Assembly: GCA_963920575.1 (NCBI GenBank)
Contig: OY986966.1
Span: 28,034,581 to 28,098,580 of the forward strand
Length of the DNA: 64,000 nucleotides
Source: Narthecium ossifragum
Taxonomy: Eukaryota > Streptophyta > Magnoliopsida > Dioscoreales > Nartheciaceae
Reading direction: 5' to 3'
The translations under genes and the position numbers were made by a program. This document shows, piece by piece, positions 34,957-46,705 of this stretch. The notes under the pieces were generated by a model. The model did no database searches and was not told the DNA's origin. It worked only from the letters and a program-made list of their open reading frames with translations. Positions within the stretch are counted from its first letter, which is position 1. Each line of letters opens with the position of its first letter.

Positions 34957-37205
34957 TGCAACAAGCACCGACACAATTGTCCCAATTAACTTCCAAGAGA
35001 AGGAAACAGACTAAGCTCCTCTCTCAAACCGACATAAATACCTTCCAATGTCTGTAGAAAAAATGAAAAACGTCCATGAAAGAAACCAAGTGAACCACAA
35101 AGATCAAAAGCCAATGCGGAGTAGTTGATATACTTAGCAAGAAAGAAAGTGGTAGAAGGCAATGCGAAGCTACAGTTCAGAGGTGATCTTAAACCTGTTA
35201 CTTCTCTAAGAGGAGAGAAAAGAGCATACCCTAAATTCCAACACGAGGAAAACCTACTAAAAATCCTCTCCCATAGACACAGAAATGCCTCCTAAAACCT
35301 GCAAAAAGAACAAGAAGAAACCAGTAAAGAACTCCAATAAACCCAAGAGGTCAAGCCTAAAAGATGGTAGAAAAGAAGAGAGTTAATGCAATGTTAACTG
35401 GAAGTATTGAGATAAAAGTATATTGATCAGTGCAGATCTTGGATTCACCTCTTCTTACGGAGAAAGGAGAACAGAGTGTAAGCCTTTAGTCTAAACCCCA
35501 AGAGGATGAAAAAACCCAACCAAGAATCAGGCCCTCAAACCCACATAACAACCAAAAAAAGAACAGAGTGTAAGCCTTCAACAACGTAAACCCCAACAGG
35601 AGCAAACCCAACATAGAATCTTTAGCTAAACTGAAAGCCCATGAAACCATTAAAGAACACACCAAAGAAACTCATTAAACTACAAAGCTCAAACCAAATG
35701 GGATAACACAAACCGAGTAAAGAAGCAGTTGTTAGCAACAAGAACAGAATCCATAGTAGCAGACCAAAGTACATTGCTCTTTTGAAACAAGAACATAAGA
35801 TAAAGCTCCAACCTCAGCCTCTAGATTAGAGAAAACCACCACGAATTGACTCTGAAAACCACATACGTACCCTTTAAATCCTACAAGCAACGCATAACAG
35901 AGGCGTTCAAACACACCCATTAAACCACAAGAACTCGACCCGAAATACGGAACATCAAAAGGATTATAGAACAAGAAAAAAAAGCAGTTTTAAAGATCAC
36001 GAGAGGAGAATGTTGAGTAGAACATAAAATTACATTGCTGATTGGAGGAGATCCGAGGTTCTTGTCTTCTGAAATCCAAGAAAAAACGGAGTGCAAGAGA
36101 GGAGATGAGGGATGTTGGTTCGAGTTTGGGAGGAGTGAAGCAGCACGCCTACATTAATCCCTTCCTATGTCTATAGAAAACCCGAAAAAGAAACCATCAA
36201 ATAAACAAAGTGAACCACAAAGATCAGAAGCAAGTGTGAAGTAAGTAAAAATATCTAACAAGAAAGGAAGAAGATACCCTAAATTTCAACACGAGGAAAA
36301 CCTACAAAGAAACGTCCATCAAAACCAGAAAAAATGCCTTCTAAAAACAACAAAAGACCAAGAATAAACCACTAACGAATTCCAATATACCCGAGAGCAA
36401 AAATCTCAAAGATGGTAGAAAAGAAAATGGTGGATGTATTGTGAACTGAAAGAAGCGCAAGCATTGCTCTTTGAATATCTTGGATACTTCTCTTCTAGCG
36501 AAGAGGAAACAGAGCGTAAGCCATTAGTCTAATCCTTAACAGAGAAAAAAACAAAAAGCCAAGAATCGTCGAGAACAGAATGTAAGCCTTCAACGTAAAC
36601 CCCAACAGGAGAAAACCCTACCAAGAATCTTTCTCCAAACCGAAACCCCAAGAAACCATTAAAGAACCCACTTAAAGAAACCCATTAATCTACAAGAGCA
36701 CAAACCAAAGGGGTGACACCGTGACAGAGACCAGAAAAGTAGTCGTTAACAAAAAGAACAGAATCCCGAGCAGCAACCAAGCTACATTGCTCTTCAGAAG
36801 AAAGAACAGCGCATAACCCTCCAAAGTAGGCCTTTTCAAACGATTAGAAACAACCACCACGAATTCTCTCTCAAAACCAACCAAAAACCCCTTCAAATCC
36901 CACAAGAAACCCATAAAACATCACATTAAACAAGCCCATTAAGCCGCAACAACTCAAACAAAAATGGGCAATGCTAAAAGGATCAAACAACAATAAAAGA
37001 AGCGGCTTTAAAGGTAATGTAGAGAGTAGAGCATAAGATTACCATCCGCATTGGTGGAGATCCGATGTCCTTCTCTTCAAACATCGGAGAAAGACCGGAG
37101 TTTGCAAGAGAGGAGAGGGGGAGGGGAGAGGGTTCGGACCGTCGGAGAGGAGGGACGTTGGTTTGAGTTTTGGGAGGAGTTGGAGATTCGAGAAGTCAGG
37201 CCATG
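34957..37205 (-). promoter_or_regulatory. Leader and promoter region of the SRL2-like gene, duplicated in tandem
   Basis: Two diverged units of about 1.1 kb lie head to tail, 35034-36151 and 36152 to about 37205. Matching landmarks are CCTTCC(A/T)ATGTCTRTAGAAAA (35041 and 36160), AACACGAGGAAAACCTAC (35240 and 36288) and the GGTGGAGATCCGA/GGAGGAGATCCGA first-exon motif (36045 and 37056). On the minus strand an acceptor CTGTAGA at about 35051 leads to the ATG exon, and a candidate non-coding leader exon with TTTTGCAG acceptor and GTATGC donor lies near 35232-35298. Each unit seems to hold its own candidate first exon (near 36040-36150 and 37045-37200). Several small open frames in both units are not conserved between them. 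Confidence 0.6.
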
Positions 37206-37882
37206 TGAACAAAAGGCCAAACTTCCCCATTGCTACAGCCTTTGTCAGTACTCAGTACTCAGTACTCTCTCTCTCTCTCTCGTTCTTTCTCTCTCTACCC
37301 TCTCTCTCTCTGTCCTAGTTTCTCTCTTTTTCTCTAGTTCTTTCTCACTCTCTCTAGTTTCTCTTTCTCTCTCTAGTTTCTCTTTGTCTTTCTCTTTCAT
37401 GCTTTTGGTAAAAAAAAATGCAAGAGGGATTCCGCATGTAGAGGAAGATCAATGATTTTGTTTATATATACCAAGTGCACACAAATAGGTTCATACCGAG
37501 GTTGGGTTGGCCCATTAGTAGGAATTTTGTGGGCCCATTAGTAGCGACTTCGTGGGCCCGTTGGATGAGTTGGCATCCATTTGTTTTGTTGATTTATGGA
37601 TAATCTGGATTATGTTTGATTAACTAAATTTTAGTTTTCCTCTTGTGTTTGGTTTGCGTGTTTTCTTTCATAACTTTTTTCACTGTATCTATACTTTCAG
37701 ACAATAAAATGTGATTAAGGCTTTAAGGAGTCCCTTAGTGCCATTTAAAAAATCACATTAAATTGGAACATGGTTTATTGATCCATGTTACCAATTTGAT
37801 CCTTTTTCGAGTCTTTTTTTTTCTTAAATTCGCCGAGGTGCAAAAATTAGATTTATATATATATATTGATTAAAGCATGGTG
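37206..37882. other. Spacer with CT microsatellite
   Basis: A pyrimidine-rich tract of TCTCTC and TTTCTCTCTAG phrases covers about 37260-37400, just upstream of the distal SRL2 leader unit. The rest is AT-rich, with a short TATATATATA run near 37853-37866. No gene is visible. Confidence 0.65.
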
Positions 37883-38382
37883 AAAAGATACAGCCTAGCT
37901 CCCCCAATCTCCCCGTCCTCTCAGGATGCTTCCCTTGTCTTACGGACTGACACGGCAGTTTGGTGAGGAGTTTGCAGGTGGTGGAGATGCCATCTTCTCC
38001 AATTCAGTGGTGATCTGGATGTCTCAAGGCTCCCGACATGTATCCTCAGTGGTTGAGGGAGAGCTTTGGGTCATAGAAGATGGATTGACATATACGCTCC
38101 AAAGAAATGTTTGGAGAGTTATAATTGAATCTGATTCTCTTTTAGGTGTCATATTCATAAATGAGAGATTTGAATGGCCCAGAGATCTTGCAGCTCCTCT
38201 TCTCTTGATTTGGAGACTCATAGCCTCTTTCTTCTCGGTTAATTTTGTTCATATTCCCCGGGAGTTAAACTCCGTGACGAATAGTCTTGCTGCCTCTGCG
38301 TGAGCTGATTTATCAAAGCCAATCCCTTGAGGAGTTATACCAGCCGCTCGGCTTAACTAAGCAAAAAAAAAAAAAAAGATAC
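37883..38382 (+). mobile_element. 5'-truncated LINE with RNase H-like remnant
   Basis: Flanked by the 9-base direct repeat AAAAGATAC at 37883-37891 and 38374-38382. The insert ends in CTTAACTAAGC plus a poly-A tract at 38363. A frame from 37926 to 38303 encodes the last part of an RVT_3-type RNase H-like domain: VVEGELWVIEDGL, VIIESDSLLGV and VHIPRELNSVTNSLA. Everything upstream of that domain is missing, so it cannot move by itself. Confidence 0.88.
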
Positions 38383-38651
38383 GGTAAATCCTCGTTCTAA
38401 ACACTTGGTTTGTCATCTTCTTAATAGTGGAGGTGTCTAGATGCTGCTAGGATCCTCTAGTTTTCTTTTTTTTATTTTTTTTTTGTTTTTTTGGCTTTTT
38501 GGGAAGATAGGATCCTCTAGTTGATCCTGCTTAAAAGATCAAAGAGTGATGGACAAAGACACCTTTCCGTCTATAATGTTCCAATGCTTTTTCATTCAAA
38601 TTTTTATTGAAACAATTACACATTTCCCCAATAAAAGACATATTTCCCTCT
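38383..38651. other. Spacer before the LTR retrotransposon
   Basis: AT-rich sequence with a T-run near 38466-38490 and a repeated GGATCCTCTAG phrase (38450 and 38510). No gene. Confidence 0.5.
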
Positions 38652-38656
38652 CAAAT

Positions 38657-39363
38657 TGTTGGGATTTTGTCGCTCCTCATGAAAAAGCGAGGAAGAAGAT
38701 GATGAACAGTGCTTGGGCGGTAAGCCAAGGTCAGCGATTGGTCACGGGACGCGTCCGTGTGATACGATCATGATCGTCCGTGTGATCGCGCGATCCTGCG
38801 TGATGATCCGATGGCAAGCATAAGACGTCGTATAAGTCCGCGTGATGGATCACGCCCCAAAGGATTTGATATTGGTTTACCTAGTGGATGATGACATCAT
38901 GTTAATGGACATTGAATGCATCGGTCCACAGCCAACGAAATCTATGCTGAGCGTTGGATCACAAGATCCAACGATGACTAAGCTATGCTCTATGCATTGG
39001 CTTAGGGTTTAATTGGATCTCTTCATATATAGATGAAGTACGGCAGCTTTGATGGGGGCTTGATGTGTGTACGACGGCTCAGTGAGAGCCTGTAGGCAGA
39101 GAGATGAAAAATTCTCTGTATAGGAAATCTTTAGGGCATTCCTTGAGTGAATGTATTTGGGAGGGCTGAGAGAGATTTATATGTGAGAGTTGAGATATCA
39201 AGTCTTGTAAATCTCCTCATATATTGAAGTTTTCTCTCTTCCCGTGGTTTTTCCTTCGCGGTGATTTGCCGGGAGGTTTTCCACGTTAAATTCTGGTGTC
39301 TCCTTTCATTGTTCTATTTTGGTGCTCTCCCGTCTTGTTTCATCCCCGTCGGATTTCCTAACA
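38657..39363 (+). repeat. Left LTR
   Basis: 707 bases, TGTTGGGATT to CCTAACA. Contains CTTCATATATAGATGAAG near 39020-39036, a possible TATA region, followed by the likely R/U5 part. It lacks the MITE present in the right LTR. Confidence 0.92.
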
Positions 39364-39365
39364 AG

Positions 39366-39379
39366 TGGTATCAAGAGCC
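39366..39379 (+). other. Primer-binding site of the LTR element
   Basis: TGGTATCAAGAGCC two bases after the left LTR. Plant copia elements usually have TGGTATCAGAGC, complementary to initiator methionine tRNA; here one extra A is present. Confidence 0.8.
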
Positions 39380-39413
39380 AGGTTCGCCATGTTGATTGGT
39401 TCAACAGTTCGTG

Positions 39414-42032
39414 ATGGTGGAGAAGGCATCAGATTCTCGTTTCGGAATTGAGCGATTCGATGGGAAAAGCAACTTCGGCTTATGGCAGCAGCGGGTGAAT
39501 GATATCCTGGTGCAGCAGGGTCTCTACAAGGCCCTGAAGGGAAAGAAGCCCGAGGCCATGAAGGACGACGACTGGGAGGAGATTGAGATGAAGGCGGTGA
39601 GCACCACCAGTGTCACACCCCGACCCAGAAAACCCATCCAGGCCGAGGCGTGAGGGTTCCTACTCTACTCAATCATCACTGGCGCATTTATAATATATAA
39701 AAACCACTTAAATCCTCACTTTAAACCAGCTGCCCTGTTTCAGCACAGTCAGCTTACTTAATTCACCAAAAATTATACGTTGCTCCAAAAATCATGAAAC
39801 AAGTTGGCACTGAAAGCTAACGCATAGATCTACAACTTTCATTTAGAAATCTAACTCAGATCATGCACGTAGAAGCCGGAAAACGAGCTACAACACCACT
39901 GTTCTGCTAGAACAGAAAATCCGAAAATCAAGAGATGAAAAACATGCTTAAATCCATATCAAATCAAATCCAATTCCTACCAAACTTCAATCAGGTGTCA
40001 AGCAAGCTATAACACACCATCTAGCATATTTAGACTGAAGAACAAACAAATACAAAGACTAACAACTCCTAATCAAACCGTAACATAGAAACCTACCTTA
40101 ATACGCTTTTCCTTGGCTGAAACCACGCTAATCATCCGTTAATTCAGCTCCAAACCAGTCCACAGATCTTCCTCATGCTTCCACGAATCCAACAAGTCTT
40201 CAAGCACTTGATTTGGTGGCCGGAGGAGGGAGAACGAAGCTAAGGAAGGGAAGGAGATGGCCACGGGAGCAAGGGAAGAGAGAGGAAAACCAGCAGAGAA
40301 AGAAGAGGATAAGGGGGGAGCTGTTAAAGGGTTACTGTAGCTACAGTAACCGCCAGCTAGGGTGGCCGCGAGATACTATGCTGACATCCAAAAAAATGGC
40401 CATGGGCTCCTGAGAGCTGTACTAGAGTCTGTATGTGAATCTGAAATCACGATCTGAAATGATGGAAGTTGAACTATCATGCAATCTAATCACCTCTCTG
40501 AGGACTGTATGATGCTATCTGAAATGGTGGGTGATGTCTCCACAGCCTCTGTCGAACAATCGTAAGCACAACGCGAACCGCTGTAATGCACCTCGAATGG
40601 CGCCGCATCAATCTGGACTGATGATTGCTGATGTAGACAAACTCCAGCAAGGGACGTACTCCTCTCAGCTACCTCCTGCAACCTGGTGATGACGCCCGTC
40701 ATGGTGTGCTTCTATCCCTACTCCGACACTGAAAGAGGGGATGTAATGAATCTGCTGGATCTGCAACACTGCTACCGAAGCACAACCTGTCGTCCGCTGA
40801 TGCTGTCCAGTCCTCAATTGCGCGCTCGGTACCAACCGCAACACTGATCTCTATGATCACCGAAATTTGCGCTGGGTCTCTATCACTCTGGCTAGAAGAG
40901 CTGGAATGCTGCGAACAGCAAAGAGGATGTCATCTGAAACCAAATCCTCGAAACTCGACCCAACTGACTATCTATCACCAATGAGCTGACAAACCCACTG
41001 AATCTGCTCTAGCCTCTCTAGCAACCACTGGTGGCTATCACCCTTAAAGGCACAGACGTGACTTTAAGGCAAAAAGGTCTTATCGCCCGGTCAATCTGGT
41101 CAACGATCCCGCGGTCCTGGAGATGTGTCTGCTGAATCTCGAATATCGTCTTCGACCTCCGCCGCTGCACATCTCAATCATTCCCGATCGAGCCTCGATC
41201 TTCTGATCGAGAACACCTATGGGAATCTAATCAAACACAAATAACAATCAGAGGCCGTGTGTGTACATCGCAGGTGCGAAACCAACCGCCAATGCGCAAT
41301 TTACCAAATTGCCCTTGGGGTCTTCGTGATCAACCCGATCGCGGAACAAGGCCAAACGGGCCAGACCCTCGACCTAACGCGGTCGGACCGGGTTGGAGGA
41401 GCGGGTCCTCACAAGCTCTGCCTAGCGGATGAGGTTATGTACAACGTCATCAATGAGGACAAGGCTGCAGGGTTGTGGTCAAGGTTAGAAAGTTTATTCA
41501 TAACTAAATCTCTGACGAATAAACTATTCCTGAAACAACAGCTGTACACCTTGAGGATGAAGGAAGGTTCAGATTTGATAGAGCATCTGAACACCTTCAA
41601 TAGGATCATCACCCAACTGCTGAGCGTGGAGGTTACAGTGGATGATGAAGACAAGTCCCTCCTCCTTTTGGCGTCACTTCCACCTTCCTACGAGCACCTA
41701 GTGACTACATTACTCTATGGGAAGGAGACCCTAGAGACAGAAGAAGTCACGGCGGCCCTGCTCTCCAATGCCTTGAGAAAGAGGTCAACAGATGAGTTTG
41801 TCTCGGAGGCGTTTTTGGTAGAGAGGAAGCGCTCGTATGGGAAGGATGACAAGATCAAAGGAAAGACGGTTACTTGCTACTACTGCGGGAAGGAAGGCCA
41901 CATCATGCGGCGATGAGGAAGTACAAGGATGATCTTGCTAGTGGGAAGGTCAAGGAGGATGATGAGAAGAGCAACAACGTAGTGACACTCGACAACGACG
42001 TGTGTGTCATTACGGGGGAGCGTCCGTACTAG
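39414..42032 (+). pseudogene. Gag polyprotein of the LTR element, broken
   Basis: The N-terminal part (39414-39610) encodes MVEKASDSRFGIERFDGKSN and LWQQRVNDILVQQGL, typical of copia gag (the DUF4219/UBN2 region). A 1.8-kb insertion follows. The frame resumes at 41414 with LCLADEVMYNVINEDKAAGLW and runs through LWSRLESLF and SLPPSYEHLVTTL to a zinc knuckle CYYCGKEGH. The last Cys of the knuckle is lost: a TGA at 41914 follows HIMRR, and the tail (MRKYKDDLASGKV to GERPY, stop 42030-42032) continues in another frame. Two lesions thus separate it from a working gag. No pol follows. Confidence 0.85.
39611..41413. mobile_element. 1.8-kb insertion inside gag, possible solo LTR
   Basis: The inserted stretch starts TGTCACACCCCGACCC and ends GGGTCCTCACA, with TG...CA ends and loosely inverted termini. 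The gag frame is continuous on either side of it. An AT-rich TATATAAAAACC motif lies near 39693. No internal gene was recognised. A clear target duplication is not visible (CCAG versus CAAG at best), so the class is uncertain. Confidence 0.55.
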
Positions 42033-42424
42033 AGGTACGATGGGGGTTCCGATCGATTCGATCGATCGGAAAGGCCGAGTCATGTGGTATGATGGCCCGT
42101 ATGGTGGCACGACAGAGTGTGTGAAGGCCGAGTCATGCGGTGTGATGGCTTGAATGTTGACACGACAGTGTGTATGGAGGTCCGAGTCTTGATGGCGATA
42201 TCAAGAGTTCGATGGGGTCGATGGAGTCTTCAAGTGTCATGAGGCGCAATGACTTGAAGAAGCGCAGCACAAGAGGAGGTGCAAAGTCCGAGTTTCAGCA
42301 ATGAAGATTGTTTCTCGATGTGGAGGCCGAGTCATGAGGCACAGTGGCTTGAATGTGGCACGACAGGTTGCATTGTCCGAGTAAAGCTCGTTGAGGTGTT
42401 TTTCATACGTCGCGAGGGGGAGTT

Positions 42425-43381
42425 TGTTGGGATTTTGTCGCTCCTCATGAAAAAGCGAGGAAGAAGATGATGAACAGTGCTTGGGCGGTAAGCCAAGGTC
42501 AGCGATTGGTCACGGGACGCGTCCGTGTGATACGATCATGATCGTCCGTGTGATCGCACGATCCTGCGTGATGATCCGACGGCAAGCATAAGACGTCGTA
42601 TAAGTCCGCGTGATGGATCACTCCCCAAAGGATCTGATATTGGTTTACCTAGGGCGCGTTTGGCGGGATCCAGGGACGCGCGAATTCCGCGAACCGGGAT
42701 CCGCGCGTTTGGTGCCGTCGCGGATCCCGGTCGGATTCCGCGAAATTGGAATCCGCCTCAGGAATCCGCTCCGGCGGATTCCGCGGATCCCGCGGATCCC
42801 GCGGATCCCGCGGATCCCGCGGATTCCGCGGATCCCGCGGATTCCGCGGATCCCGCGGATCCCGCGGATTCCGCGGATCCACCGGAGCCAAACGCCCCCT
42901 AGTGGATGATGACATCATGTTAATGGACATTGAATGCATCGGTCCACAGCCAACGAAATCTATGCTGAGCGTTGAATCACAAGATCCAACGATGACTAAG
43001 CTATGCTCTATGCATTGGCTTAGGGTTTAATTGGATCTCTTCATATATAGATGAAGTACGGCAGCTTTGATGGGGGCTTGATGTGTGTACGACGGCTAGG
43101 TGAGAGCCTGTAGGCAGAGAGATGAAAAACTCTATGTAGAGGAAATCTTTAGGGCATTCCTTGAGTGAATGTATTTGGGAGGGCTAAGAGAGATTTATAT
43201 GTGAGAGTTGAGAGATCAAGTCTTGTAAATCTCCTCATATATTGAAGTTTTCTCTCTTCCCGTGGTTTTTCCTTCGCGGTGATTTGCCGGGAGGTTTTTC
43301 ACGTTAAATTCTGGTGTCTCCTTTCATTGTTCTATTTTGATGCTCTCCCGTCTTGTTTCATCCCCGTCGGATTTCCTAACA
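42425..43381 (+). repeat. Right LTR, interrupted by a MITE
   Basis: 957 bases including a 247-base MITE at 42652-42898 and the duplicated CTA. The remaining 707 bases match the left LTR closely. Confidence 0.92.
42652..42898. mobile_element. Harbinger-type MITE with GC-rich minisatellite, inside the right LTR
   Basis: 247 bases with ends GGGCGCGTTTGGC and GCCAAACGCCCC, flanked by CTA on both sides (42649-42651 and 42899-42901). The left LTR reads straight through TTTACCTAGTGG, proving the borders. The centre (about 42775-42890) is a minisatellite of a 9-base unit alternating CGCGGATCC and CGCGGATTC, roughly a dozen units. Because the unit is a multiple of three, it yields repeated dipeptide-like open frames on both strands that are not genes. 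Confidence 0.93.
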
Positions 43382-43386
43382 CAAAT

Positions 43387-44745
43387 AATATACTCCCTAA
43401 TGTTTTTTATCCCCTGGATTTTTTATCCCCAATAAAAGACACATTGCGGGAATATTTCAAAAGCAAGAGGAGTCAAAATATGTAAATATGAAGCTTCTAT
43501 AAGAAAAAGTGCACTCTTCCATATTTATCTAAGGGTTAATATATAATTATCCCCTTTTTTTATCCTGATAAGATTCATCACGAGTTAATTATTCCCCTGC
43601 TGGTGGACCCAAATCTATTTTTTTAATGTCTACCAAGAGTAAGGAATCAAGCAGCACTGGAGATCACATGTGACTCAACAGGTAGACCCGAAATAGTTGG
43701 ATAACTAATACCAACCTAATTTTATCAAAGTTATCCAAATTATCTCAGGTTTTTTATCTCTCATGGAAACTTCACAGAACTATCTGATTGCTGCTCGAAT
43801 CGGTTTCGGATATGTCTAAGTTTGTCTAGAAAGCATTCAAACATTGGGCCAATTTGACTCCAGTGGCAGAACTAATTGGACCAACCAACATCAAATTTGA
43901 CTCGATCAAACTTACAATAGGCAATTGATCAACCAATCTTCAACTGCGCGTACGGAAATATTGGGTACATTTGAACAGGGTTCAAACTTTGTCACTTTTG
44001 GAAATTTGAATATTAGTGATTAAACTCATCCATTTGAACAATGTTGAAACTTTTTCTAAAAATAATATAAAAAATAAGGCATTCTCATTATAGAAGTTAA
44101 TGCTTGCGTACATTTGAAAGGAGGAAACGTATTTTAAAGTTATATTGTTGGGGAAAAAAACCATGGCTTATTGGTTGTTGCATTTTATTTCATTTCTAAT
44201 TGGTTTTTATTGCAAAAGGCCCTTAGGATTAATTTTCCAAGATTAAAAGAAACAAAATAGAAACTATTAGAATGTTCTATCATGAAAAAGATTAAAAGAA
44301 ATGAATACTCCTATTGCAATTTTCCTCCTATGAAGCCTTAATTTCGACTCAAATTTAATGACTCAGCTAATTAAGCACAAATCAAGGATAATTTGGTCAT
44401 TTTTTTGTTAGTAAATTAGGATAACAAAAGTATTAAAACAAAAGTTCCTATAGCAATCTCACTGTTTTATTGAATCTAGATTCAAACAATGTAAATTAAT
44501 TCACCAATCAAGGAATAATTTGGTCTTTTTTAGCGAGTTAAATGAAATAATTTAAATTTGAGTGGCTAATGTAAGGGTTTGTTTGCAAAGAAAATCAATA
44601 AATGTGGAGCCAAAATGCAAATATCAATAGGATATGGGTGTATTTGCAACAACAAAAAAAAAACACATAAAAAAGATGGGACCTTCAAATGAGGATCCCT
44701 CTCTCTCCAAACAGATTACTGCGACAAGGGGCGCACCCCCAAAAT
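43387..44745. other. AT-rich intergenic sequence
   Basis: No gene, clear repeat or terminal structure was recognised. A short frame near 43982-44164 on the minus strand has no family features. Confidence 0.5.
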
Positions 44746-44749
44746 CAGG

Positions 44750-44787
<38 letters not shown>

Positions 44788-44790
44788 CCT
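44746..44790. repeat. CT microsatellite
   Basis: A run of CT dinucleotides (about 44752-44780) followed by CCCTCCCTCC. Confidence 0.9.
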
Positions 44791-44851
44791 CCAAAACCCC
44801 AGTATTTTTTTCAAAAACCCCTGCTATATTTTTTTTTTGAGTCAATAAGCC

Positions 44852-45050
44852 GAGTCAAGTTTGGGTACTATCACCTCCTCTATGCTACCATAATACCAAC
44901 AATGAGATATCATCCAACGGTTCACATCATTAATAAAATACTGACTAGGATTTTGATGTTAATGATTTCAATCGTTAAATGAGATCTCTCTAAATCTCAA
45001 CCGTTGATATGATGATAGCATGAAGAAACGGTAGTATCCAAACTGGACCC
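44852..45050. mobile_element. Mutator-type MITE with 9-bp target duplication
   Basis: 199 bases flanked by CAATAAGCC at 44843-44851 and 45051-45059. The terminal inverted repeats align for roughly 35 bases: GAGTCAAGTTTGGGTACTAT on the left and GGGTCCAGTTTGGATACTAC on the inverted right, both continuing into a shared ATGCTA(C/T)CAT phrase. Long inverted ends and a 9-base duplication are the hallmarks of Mutator-like elements. No coding capacity. Confidence 0.88.
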
Positions 45051-45059
45051 CAATAAGCC

Positions 45060-46503
45060 CAAATCGCACAGTAAAAAGACAAAAATACCATTTTCTATTT
45101 TTTCTCATTTTTCCACTATTTTCTCTCTCCTCTCTCCTCCGTCCAGCTCATGGCTTATCTTCCAAATGGCTCCGCCCCGCCATTGCTCCACCTGGCCGTC
45201 GTCGCCACCTCTCGCCAACCATCCGTCCAACTCTTGTGAACCATCTCAACTCCGCCCAGCTTGTCTTCTCGCTGGCCCATGACCCTCTCCATTGCCAACC
45301 ACACCATCCTCAACCTTCGCCCGCGTCAGAACCCCAACTCGAGCCCAACCTTGTCGAATCCTAACGTCGCCCTCTCTGAATCCACCATCTCAGGCCACCC
45401 TGACCTCTCAAAACCGCATCCCACTCCAGATCCGACCTTTTCCCGGCGAGATCTGGTAGCCCAGCCACAAACCACGGGGGGCCTCAGATTAACGAATTCA
45501 CTTTGAATTCATTAATATGGCTCGAATCCAAATAGAATCTGCCTCGAATCAGGCTTGCAATTGGCTCTGATTTGAGCTACTGCCTTAATCAGATATAGTC
45601 AGATTAGATCTTGCTCAGATTGAGCCTAATTGATTGGTCTGGATCTTGGTTTGATCTAATATGATTGACTGACTCAACTCATGTGTTAATCAAGTGGCTC
45701 AACTCGATCAGACCGAGTAGCTCAGAGAAGAAGCACGACGGATCGTACGATCATGGATGCTGTGAGACCCGGGGTACCTGGGTGTCGGTGTTCGCCTGGA
45801 GAGCATGTGGCCGAACCAGGTAACCGATTAAGCAATCCCACATAGATAATAAGTACATTCATAACCCTTATAAGACATAAAGTGTTTTAAAATCGTGATG
45901 ATAGTGATCCGTCAGTAAACTCCAAGGTTAAGTGTGTTAGATTTATACGGTGAACCAAAAGCCGACAATATGCCACCACCCTGGTTGTAATTACAAACGA
46001 CAGAGGCATTTTAGGTTTTTTTTTTTATTACGCTAGTCGGAAAAATAGACATATCGGATGGTTATAATCTTTAAAACATATTAAATGAAACATATTAGAT
46101 GAATTCCAACCTTAAAAACATATCAAATTGGGTTTTTAACAAAATTATCCTTTGATACAGGGATTTTACCAATTATATCCGATGATTCTATGGTCATTAA
46201 TAAATTTTGTTTCTTTATAAGGGGTCACAGCCGTTTCGAGCACGGCCATAAGAGATAAAATAAAGCAAATCAAGCTATACATTGACTCTTGTTGCTCCTC
46301 ATGAATCTTCTGAATATTTCTCATCAATCTTGGAGGGCTTCCCCGGCCACCTTGTTGTTATTTTCTAATATAGACCAAGAAAATTAAGTGCGTTTCAAAG
46401 CTGGAAAGCAATCATGCGACTCTCCCGTCTTCGCTTGACAAATTAATCATCAATGAGAGACCCATAAAAAGGTAAGTTGGGGGTTTTAATCTGTCAACCT
46501 TCG
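45060..46503. other. Intergenic sequence with degenerate repeats
   Basis: Contains a C-rich stretch (45130-45480) that opens a low-complexity frame, then repeated GATTTGA/GATTAGAT phrases. Around 45765-45870 the text (GAGACCCGGGGTACC and GGAGAGCATGTGG) looks like a retroelement remnant, but I cannot assign it. No gene. Confidence 0.4.
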
Positions 46504-46705
46504 GGCCTCTTTGGTGTGAGGATAAAAATTATTTTAGAATAAAAATTATAATGAGTTAAGTAGTAATAAAGATGAGTAGTAGATGGAATAAAAATAACTT
46601 TATAATGAGTGTTTGAGGGATAAAACGTGGGATAAGAGAAATATTCCTCCCTTAATTCAGGATAAAAGTTATCCCTAATTATCTATTTCTGATCAAACGA
46701 GACCC
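46504..46705. mobile_element. Probable MITE, about 200 bp
   Basis: Starts GGGCCTCTTTGGTG and ends with the inverse of GGGTCTCGTTTGAT, enclosing an AT-rich interior of ATAAAAATTATTTTA-like phrases. The target duplication is not clear. Confidence 0.55.

Larger units (their letters stand above)
38657..43381 (+). mobile_element. Gag-only (non-autonomous) copia-like LTR retrotransposon
   Basis: Complete element with 5-base target duplication CAAAT (38652-38656 and 43382-43386). Left LTR is 38657-39363 and right LTR 42425-43381; both start TGTTGGGATT and end CCTAACA. The right LTR carries a 247-base MITE plus a 3-base duplication; without these both LTRs are 707 bases. I counted roughly a dozen substitutions between them. 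A primer-binding site like the initiator-Met tRNA type (TGGTATCAAGAGCC, 39366-39379) follows the left LTR and a purine tract (GCGAGGGGGAG) precedes the right one. Only gag is encoded; there is no protease, integrase or reverse transcriptase. The 41.9-42.4 kb part is a series of GGCCGAGTCATGNGG phrases without coding. Confidence 0.93.

Noticed and set aside
42610..43030. Frames encoding repeated IPR, DPR, ADP or SRG triplets
   Set aside because: Artefact of the 9-base minisatellite in the MITE; occurs on both strands and in several frames.
45261..45506. 81-codon Pro/Ser-rich frame
   Set aside because: Low complexity, no splice context, no recognisable family.
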